Source: Teretinema zuelzerae
GTDB lineage: Bacteria; Spirochaetota; Spirochaetia; Treponematales; Treponemataceae
Direction of reading: 5' to 3'
DNA: 64,000 bases
NCBI RefSeq assembly: GCF_021021555.1
Contig: NZ_JAINWA010000003.1
Span: 1-64,000, forward strand
Part shown: piece after piece, positions 58,761 through 64,000 of the stretch
How positions within the stretch are numbered: the first letter of the stretch is position 1
How the letters are laid out: each line of letters starts with the position of its first letter
Notes under the pieces: model-generated
Told to the model about the DNA's origin: nothing
Seen by the model: the letters and a program-made list of their open reading frames with translations, nothing else
Database searches by the model: none
Translations under genes and position numbers: made by a program

Positions 58761-59486
58761 TTGTTTCCATTCCGAGACAGCCTGACTGGCGACCGGAAAC
58801 AAAATCTTCTGGCTTTCCAGAAACAGGCCGGTTTCCGCTTCAAGGATGCCGGCCTGCTTGATTTGGCCTTCCATCATAGATCTTCAACTAATGAAACCAC
58901 CGGCATTCGCGAAAATAATGAACGCCTTGAATTTCTCGGAGACGCCGTCCTCGGCATGGTCGTCGCCGCGCGCTTGTATGAGTGCATGGCGGACCGGCAG
59001 GAAGGGGATCTTGCGAAGGCGAAATCAGTCGTCGTATCCGAAGACACGTTGTCGGGAATTGCTCTTTCTCTTCGCATAAACGAGTATCTGGTACTCGGCA
59101 AGGGAGAAGAGATGTCGGGCGGACGCGCAAAGAAAGCGATTCTGGCCGATGCGGTGGAAGCCATCATCGGAGCATTGTATCTTGATTCAGGGATAAAGGC
59201 CGCCGAAGAGTTTATTCTGAAAATCATGGATCCCCAGATTCAGCTCGTGCTGCAGAATAGACATCATAAGGATTACAAAACCCTTCTTCAGGAATATCTT
59301 CAAAAACAATACAAAACCATACCCAGATATGCGTTGGTGAAGAAAACAGGCCCGGACCACGACAGGACTTTCTGGGTTACGGTCGACTTGCGCGGCTCGG
59401 TGTACGGTCCTGAAAGCGGAAAGAACAAAAAAGAAGCCGAGCAGGCGGCCGCAAAACGCGCCTGGGACGAACTTGGGCTCTGTTGA
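58761..59486 (+). CDS. rnc: Ribonuclease III
   Basis: 241 residues with a TTG start at 58761 directly behind CAGGAGG. The signature NERLEFLGDAVLG (about 53-65) and the second acidic site ILADAVEAIIGALYLD are intact; the C-terminal double-stranded RNA-binding domain covers about 165-241. Processes rRNA and mRNA. Follows acpP by 27 nt, convergent with cca. Confidence 0.97.
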   Translation: MFPFRDSLTGDRKQNLLAFQKQAGFRFKDAGLLDLAFHHRSSTNETTGIRENNERLEFLGDAVLGMVVAARLYECMADRQEGDLAKAKSVVVSEDTLSGIALSLRINEYLVLGKGEEMSGGRAKKAILADAVEAIIGALYLDSGIKAAEEFILKIMDPQIQLVLQNRHHKDYKTLLQEYLQKQYKTIPRYALVKKTGPDHDRTFWVTVDLRGSVYGPESGKNKKEAEQAAAKRAWDELGLC

Positions 59487-59512
59487 CGCTTTAGAGCCTG
59501 CAACAAAATCTA

Positions 59513-60889
59513 TCAGCCGACAGGCATTTCTTGATTGAATTTCTTTTGATATATTAACCGGGCTATTTCCAACAGACGTTGTTTTTCGTTCAATTCGGGA
59601 TCGTCCAGCACTGTTTCCAGCAATTCATTCAGAATTTTACCCGTAACCGGCCCGGGGCCGATTCCGAGCGAGACGAGATCGCCTCCGTTCACAGAGAGAT
59701 CCTTCAATGCAAACGCGTGTTTCTCTTTCTGGATCTTTTGTATGCGGTCGTCGAATTCATCAAGCATCGTATGTTTTAACGCGTGCGCAGGAGTTCCGGT
59801 AATGGCGGCGGTATCGGCTCTCCGCAGACTGAACAAGTCTTGAATCGATTCTTCTCCGACTCGAACAATAAATCGTCTGACCGCAGCGTCGGTCCATTCG
59901 CTTTGATAATTGAACATATGCTGCCTGATCAGGTGCGTCGTCTGTTGCGTCAATTTGACGGGAAATTTCAATCGCTTCAGTATGTTTTCCGCGATTCGAG
60001 CCGACTCTGTTTCATGATTATGGAATGTCCATTCTCCTCCGGGTCCGATCGCTCTGACGGCGGGCTTTCCTATATCGTGGAACAGAGCGGCAAGGCGAAG
60101 CTCGATCGCAGGCGGTGCAGAATCGCAAGCGAAATATATATGATCGAGAACGTCGAATTCATGCAGCCCTTTTTGCTCGATTCCTCTGCAGTTTTGCAGT
60201 TCGGGAAATATCAGGCGCAATAGACCTGTTTCTTCCATGCATCTGAGACCGATCGACGGTTTCGGAGCGAGAGCGATTTTAATAAACTCGTCCCGAATTC
60301 TTTCTATTGCTACCTGGGCTGTCACCTGAAGGGCGGGGCCGATTGCGTCGAGCGTCTTCCGTTCTATCGAGAATCCCAGCTGCGCTGCGAAACGGACTGC
60401 TCTCATAGGTCTTAAACCGTCTTCGGAAAATCGTTCTTTCGCGTCGCCGACGGTTCGAATGATGCCGTGCCGAATATCCTGTATTCCGTTAAAGGGATCG
60501 GTAATGATGCCTTCTGGCAGGGCTGCGGCTATCGCGTTCATGGTAAAATCCCGTCTTGACAAGTCTTCTTCGATTGTCGGCGCGAATTCGATCTTGTCCG
60601 GCCTTCTGCCGTCCGTATATCCCTCTTCGGTCCTGAATGTGGTACACTCGATATGTCGGTCGCCAACGATTATGGTGACGGTTCCGTGTTCGATTCCGGT
60701 GGGTATTATGCGTTTGAATAGCCGCGCGACCTGATCAGGCGTTGCGTCGGTTGCGATATCCAGGTCGTCATGTTCTTTTCCGAGAAAGTGATCCCGTACC
60801 GCGCCGCCGACAAGATATACGGAAAATCCGGCCGATTTAAAAGCGACCGATATTTTTTTCAAGATTTCCGGTACTTGAATTTTATGCAT
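59513..60889 (-). CDS. cca: CCA tRNA nucleotidyltransferase with HD domain
   Basis: 458 residues. The polymerase motif is GGAVRDHFLGKEHDDLDIATDATP, followed by RRDFTMNAIAA and the nucleotide-binding EDGLRPMRAVRFAAQLGF. An HD phosphohydrolase domain (ALFHDIGKP; HNHETESARIA) lies at about 245-345. It adds CCA to tRNA 3' ends; the only tRNA in this window lacks an encoded CCA. A TATACT box ends 7 nt before the ATG and no SD is seen. Confidence 0.94.
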   Translation of the reverse strand: MHKIQVPEILKKISVAFKSAGFSVYLVGGAVRDHFLGKEHDDLDIATDATPDQVARLFKRIIPTGIEHGTVTIIVGDRHIECTTFRTEEGYTDGRRPDKIEFAPTIEEDLSRRDFTMNAIAAALPEGIITDPFNGIQDIRHGIIRTVGDAKERFSEDGLRPMRAVRFAAQLGFSIERKTLDAIGPALQVTAQVAIERIRDEFIKIALAPKPSIGLRCMEETGLLRLIFPELQNCRGIEQKGLHEFDVLDHIYFACDSAPPAIELRLAALFHDIGKPAVRAIGPGGEWTFHNHETESARIAENILKRLKFPVKLTQQTTHLIRQHMFNYQSEWTDAAVRRFIVRVGEESIQDLFSLRRADTAAITGTPAHALKHTMLDEFDDRIQKIQKEKHAFALKDLSVNGGDLVSLGIGPGPVTGKILNELLETVLDDPELNEKQRLLEIARLIYQKKFNQEMPVG

Positions 60890-60896
60890 CGCCGGA

Positions 60897-60925
60897 AGTA
60901 TATGTGAAACCCGTATTCAAGACAA
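60897..60925 (-). promoter_or_regulatory. cca: cca promoter abutting the start codon
   Basis: Minus strand: TTGTCT (60925-60920), exactly 17 nt, TATACT (60902-60897), then 7 nt to the ATG. Leader length would be zero to one nucleotide. Confidence 0.65.
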
Positions 60926-60938
60926 GCGAGGTGGCGTA

Positions 60939-61640
60939 GTGCGCGCATTGATTTTTACCGGGGGCGGACAGCCTTTTTTTGAGAAAGCGAGGCCGGTAAT
61001 CGGGTTTTGGGATTTCGTTGTGGCGGCAGATTCCGGCCTTGAATACGCATTGGACGCAGGAATTACTCCGGACTTGGTGGTCGGGGACATGGACAGCTTG
61101 CGGAATCCTGATTTGTTGTTGGCTCTGCCCCGGGATCGAATATGTCTGTATCCGCGTGATAAAGATTATTCGGATACCGACCTTGCGTTCCTCGCTTGCA
61201 GGGAACGAGGCGTCGACGATATCGTGCTAATCGGCGGGGGCGGGGGGCGAATCGATCATTTCATGGCTTTGCAGTCTCTGTTCGTTCATGATTATTGCCC
61301 TTCGTTATGGATTACGGATGAAAATATCACGGCTTTCATTAACGACGGAGCCTCGCTCAGAGTCGAAGGACTGGCGCCGGAGGACGCGGTGTCCTTATTT
61401 CCGGTCGGAAAATCGCCGCATCGAGTCCGGGGGGACGGCTTATTCTGGGGAATCGACGGACTTTCCTGGGATCAAGGCTTGTATAGCCTGAGCAATCGGA
61501 GCGTGTCCGGCGAAATACGCGTAGCCAGCGAAGCGGGCCGCTTTTTATGCGTTCTCCCGCTCCGCGCCGAGTTGACGCTCGGCAAATGCTCCGTCCAAAC
61601 CTGCATCACTCATACAGGGGCGCACCTTCGCGATCCTTGA
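60939..61640 (+). CDS. thiN: Thiamine diphosphokinase
   Basis: 233 residues, GTG start at 60939 behind GCGAGGTGG. The family motifs are visible: AADSGLEYALDAGITPDLVVGDMDSL, DYSDTDLAFL, and GGGGGRIDHFMALQSL. It converts thiamine to thiamine diphosphate with ATP. Divergent from cca; its last 35 nt overlap the convergent Band 7-like gene. Confidence 0.93.
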   Translation: MRALIFTGGGQPFFEKARPVIGFWDFVVAADSGLEYALDAGITPDLVVGDMDSLRNPDLLLALPRDRICLYPRDKDYSDTDLAFLACRERGVDDIVLIGGGGGRIDHFMALQSLFVHDYCPSLWITDENITAFINDGASLRVEGLAPEDAVSLFPVGKSPHRVRGDGLFWGIDGLSWDQGLYSLSNRSVSGEIRVASEAGRFLCVLPLRAELTLGKCSVQTCITHTGAHLRDP

Positions 61641-62427
61641 GCTGCATAAAATCGATAAGAATCGGATATTTCGTCAACAGCACGCCCCATTGAGAAAGTC
61701 TCTCTATTTGCAGGTATTCGGCAACGCCGGACGACGCTTCCTCGGCGGCGAGTTTCGCCATCATCAGGCTTTTATGACGTTGATACTCTTGATAGGTTTC
61801 GGCAGCCGTCAAATAGAGCGAAAAATCCGGTATTTTCATATCAGTCACGGTTATATTTGTTATGAGTACGTCTCCCGTTTCTCTATCCGCAATATTGCTT
61901 TCGATTTTTTGCACTATTTGTTGAGGATCCTGTCTCCATTGATCGAAATCAGCGGGATTAGAAAGAGCTTCGATTACTGCGTTGTACGCTTCCGTTTCAG
62001 CGATTTTTTCCATGCTGTCCAGAATCTGTTCATTAAGCGCCTGTTGGTCGGCGATGCCTTCCGCATCGACTAGTTCAACCAATCGGGCCGGTTTGAATTT
62101 TCCGGTGATTTTTACGGACATGCTCCAGCTGAAATCAGGCGATCCTTCAAAAAAACGGGAATACAAATCGCCGGAAGGCAGAACGCCTTGTATGGTTGTA
62201 TTGCAGTGCACTGGCTGTTGTTCGAAAACAAGGATGGTTGCATTCGTAGGAATGAGGCGTTCCCATCTCCAGTCGAAATCGCCTGGTACTATTGGATCGG
62301 CGTCATATCCTGATGTTTTCGACGCCATAATCCCGACGTGTCCGGGCGGAACGATGAATTGAACCCAGCCCGCGAAAAAAACGCCTGCAGAGAATACTAT
62401 TAGAACCAGGAGTAGAATCTTTTTCAT
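61606..62427 (-). CDS. SPFH/Band 7-like membrane-anchored protein
   Basis: 273 residues. An N-terminal membrane helix or uncleaved signal (ILLLVLIVFSAGVFFAGW), then a Band 7-like beta region (VQFIVPPGHVGIMASKTSG; DFDWRWERLIPTNATILVFEQQPV). The C-terminal part is helical (DFSLYLTAAETYQEYQRHKSLMMAKLAAEEASS), as in SPFH proteins that form rings or microdomains. The sequence is diverged and the assignment tentative. Confidence 0.65.
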   Translation of the reverse strand: MKKILLLVLIVFSAGVFFAGWVQFIVPPGHVGIMASKTSGYDADPIVPGDFDWRWERLIPTNATILVFEQQPVHCNTTIQGVLPSGDLYSRFFEGSPDFSWSMSVKITGKFKPARLVELVDAEGIADQQALNEQILDSMEKIAETEAYNAVIEALSNPADFDQWRQDPQQIVQKIESNIADRETGDVLITNITVTDMKIPDFSLYLTAAETYQEYQRHKSLMMAKLAAEEASSGVAEYLQIERLSQWGVLLTKYPILIDFMQLKDREGAPLYE

Positions 62428-62495
62428 AACGATCCTCTGTTGAATATCATGTTTTTATTGGTATAGTGTCTTCCAAAGGAGTATACCGTACTTTT

Positions 62496-62837
62496 ATGCA
62501 CAGGAAAAGCCGAAAACAGCAGACTGTCCGCTTTTTATACCGATCCATACTCTTTCTTGCTGTGTTCGCGATCGCCCTTTTTCTATTTTTTTACTATGGA
62601 AATACACAGTCTTTTCTCGATTCTACGCAGAAAATGATTCTTTTCGTGCTTTCTCACATCTCTGTTTCGTTGCTTTTTTTGTCAACGATAACGTTGATTC
62701 TAGAGGTGTATCTTTCGGTTTTTCAAAAAATGAGGTTTTATCTGCAATTAGCGGTCCCGACGCTGTTTTATTTTCTCATCGGCGCGGCAGGCACCTTTAT
62801 CTCCCGCGTAATCCTCTTTTTGTCTTCCGGGATGTAA
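62496..62837 (+). CDS. Small integral membrane protein
   Basis: 113 residues with about three membrane helices (SILFLAVFAIALFLFFYYG; ILFVLSHISVSLLFLSTITLI; LFYFLIGAAGTFISRVILFL) after a basic N-terminus. An AAGGAG lies 13 nt before the ATG, a rather long spacing; an in-frame GTG at 62466 is the alternative. Function unknown. Confidence 0.6.
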   Translation: MHRKSRKQQTVRFLYRSILFLAVFAIALFLFFYYGNTQSFLDSTQKMILFVLSHISVSLLFLSTITLILEVYLSVFQKMRFYLQLAVPTLFYFLIGAAGTFISRVILFLSSGM

Positions 62838-62852
62838 TGATCTGTTCGGCAA

Positions 62853-62881
62853 TTGACACCCGTTTCTCTCCTCCGTATCAT
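62853..62881 (+). promoter_or_regulatory. aroH: aroH promoter abutting the start codon
   Basis: TTGACA (62853-62858), exactly 17 nt, TATCAT (62876-62881), then 8 nt and the ATG at 62890. The leader would be at most two nucleotides. Confidence 0.7.
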
Positions 62882-62889
62882 CGGTTTTC

Positions 62890-63270
62890 ATGAATACTTC
62901 TGATCGTTTATACGCAGTACGCGGAGCGGTTTGCTGCGAAAACACCGTTGAATCTATAGGCTCCCGCGTTTCTGAACTGTACTCGCTGCTTTTAGCGCAG
63001 AATTCCGTATCAGAATGCGATATCGTTTCGGTTCAATTTACCATGACGGCTGATCTTGACGCCCTTAATCCCGCTACCGCTCTCAGGAAAGCAGGAATGG
63101 CTTCGTCGGTCCCTCTTTTCGCTGCTGCCGAACCTTTCATCCGAGGAGGGATGCCTCGCGTTGTACGGATACTGCTTACGTATTACGGTTCGCGCGCCGG
63201 ATCCCCCGTGTACCTTCACGGAGCCGAGAAGCTTCGCCCCGACCTGATCGGCGCATCCGCTGGTGTCTGA
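62890..63270 (+). CDS. aroH: Chorismate mutase, AroH type
   Basis: 126 residues. A monofunctional mutase of the AroH (trimeric barrel) class: YAVRGAVCCENTVESI (Arg of the active site), VSVQFTMTADLDALNPATALRKAG and MPRVVRILLTYYG align with the family's key segments. It converts chorismate to prephenate for Phe/Tyr synthesis. No SD; a strong promoter ends 8 nt before the ATG. The GT5-like gene begins 1 nt after its stop. Confidence 0.88.
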   Translation: MNTSDRLYAVRGAVCCENTVESIGSRVSELYSLLLAQNSVSECDIVSVQFTMTADLDALNPATALRKAGMASSVPLFAAAEPFIRGGMPRVVRILLTYYGSRAGSPVYLHGAEKLRPDLIGASAGV

Positions 63271-63271
63271 C

Positions 63272-64000
63272 ATGATGCCGATCCAGGAGGTTTGGTACGT
63301 CGCCAGAGAATATGCAGGAATCGCCGAAGCCGGCGGAGTGAAAAACGTATCTTGCTCTCTTGCCGAGGGAATGGCCGCCCAGGGGTATTCAGTTACAGTC
63401 TTCATTCCCGCGTACGGTTGCGTCACTATCAGCGGAGAACTTCTCTATCAGGATGTCATTGAAGCCGCAGGAGAATCCCATTCGATTTATTTTAAAAAGA
63501 CCAGCATTAACGGCGTTCGCATAGTACTGGTCGATGGAGCCGTGTTTCGCGATAAACAGGCCGTCTATGTATATACCGCCGAAGAGGCGAGAAGACTTCC
63601 GGGCGATCCGCGCGGCCGGGGGCATTTCGATGCCGATATCATGAATGTTCTCCTTCAAAAAGCGGTTCTCAGATTTTCCTGTCTTTCAGGAGAAATCCCT
63701 TCGATAATTCACGGCCAGGACGCGCATACCGCCTTGCTGCCCGCGTTTATGCGAACGGATGAAGCCTATGCTTCAAGGTTTTCAAAGACGCTCGCTCCCG
63801 TCACAATTCACAATGCGGGTCCGGGGTATCGGCAGGGCTATCCGGGGATACTGCGGGCTCGGCATATTACCGGCCTCCCGGAGTCGGTTCTTTCCTTCGG
63901 CGCGTGCAACGGCATGGTCGAACCCTTCCTGTTGGCCGGACAGTTCGGTTTGCTCACGACGGTATCGCCTTGGTATGCGGAGGAGATAACTTCAGAACAG
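63272..64000 (+). CDS. GT5 glycogen/starch synthase-like protein (3' end cut by window)
   Basis: 243 codons are present, open to the right edge. The N-terminal catalytic half of GT5 is recognisable: VWYVAREYAGIAEAGGVKNV, YSVTVFIPAYG, IIHGQDAHTALLPAFM, VTIHNAGPGYRQGYPG and TTVSPWYAEEI. The ADP-glucose-binding KxGGL motif reads EAGGV, with Glu19 in place of the key Lys and Val for Leu, so nucleotide-sugar specificity may differ. Adjacent in-frame ATGs at 63272 and 63275 are both possible. Coupled to aroH. True glycogen synthesis is not certain. Confidence 0.85.
   Translation, partial: MMPIQEVWYVAREYAGIAEAGGVKNVSCSLAEGMAAQGYSVTVFIPAYGCVTISGELLYQDVIEAAGESHSIYFKKTSINGVRIVLVDGAVFRDKQAVYVYTAEEARRLPGDPRGRGHFDADIMNVLLQKAVLRFSCLSGEIPSIIHGQDAHTALLPAFMRTDEAYASRFSKTLAPVTIHNAGPGYRQGYPGILRARHITGLPESVLSFGACNGMVEPFLLAGQFGLLTTVSPWYAEEITSEQ

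Noticed and set aside
1-64000. CRISPR arrays, insertion sequences, prophage or integrase genes
   Set aside because: No regularly spaced repeats, transposases, integrases or paired terminal repeats were seen; gene order is that of a core chromosome region.

Overview
The window looks like a chromosomal segment of a spirochaete related to Treponema. The base composition is fairly GC-rich, judged by eye. The evidence is the rpsB-tsf-frr-uppS-cdsA-dxr-rseP block without pyrH, many lipoproteins with loose spirochaete-type lipoboxes, a lipoprotein resembling the spirochaete LIC_12708 family, and several conserved genes of unknown function. There are no insertion sequences, phage genes, CRISPR arrays or rRNA genes. 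One tRNA (Arg, anticodon CCG) is present.

Layout. 1-2.6 kb (minus strand): a nearly complete hgcA, the corrinoid protein of mercury methylation, truncated by the left edge, behind a cysteine-rich MarR regulator; then a Rieske protein and a degenerate M78-like protein. 2.9-10.4 kb: carB, a MarR/DUF2798 pair around a perfect palindrome, a ketopantoate reductase-like gene, a cation/proton antiporter and a QueG-like iron-sulfur protein. 10.4-17.6 kb: the pdxR-pdxS-pdxT vitamin B6 operon, bacteriohemerythrin, a cysteine-cluster protein, hisS, coaX and a NeuB-like synthase. 17.7-22.2 kb: a small zinc-ribbon protein, yebC and the ruvC-ruvA-ruvB-queA operon. 22.2-28.8 kb (minus): a tightly packed six-gene unit of NusG paralogue, CapD-like dehydratase, DegT aminotransferase and three subunits of a divergent molybdenum hydroxylase.

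28.9-46.2 kb: envelope proteins (secreted protein, SPOR protein, lipid kinase-like protein), secA, a lipoprotein/membrane/Nudix cluster, rlmN, TPR proteins, rsmD, an FAD protein, then rpsF-ssb-rpsR-rplI-dnaB. 46.2-55.9 kb (minus): rpsB-tsf-frr-uppS-cdsA-dxr-rseP plus a CpXC protein and a large lipoprotein, with maf upstream. 56-64 kb: tRNA-Arg, a HEAT-like secreted protein, a lipoprotein, coaD, rpmF-acpP-rnc, cca, thiN, a Band 7-like protein, aroH and the start of a divergent GT5 glycogen-synthase-like gene.

The most interesting items are hgcA with a dedicated regulator; a molybdenum hydroxylase whose large subunit has lost the catalytic glutamate and other family motifs and is packed behind sugar genes; a set of genes (marR, hisS, secA, cca, aroH) whose -10 boxes lie only 6-8 nt before the start codon with no ribosome-binding site, suggesting leaderless mRNAs; and ruvC, which appears to start with CTG just after an intrinsic terminator. 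All functions are inferred from sequence only.
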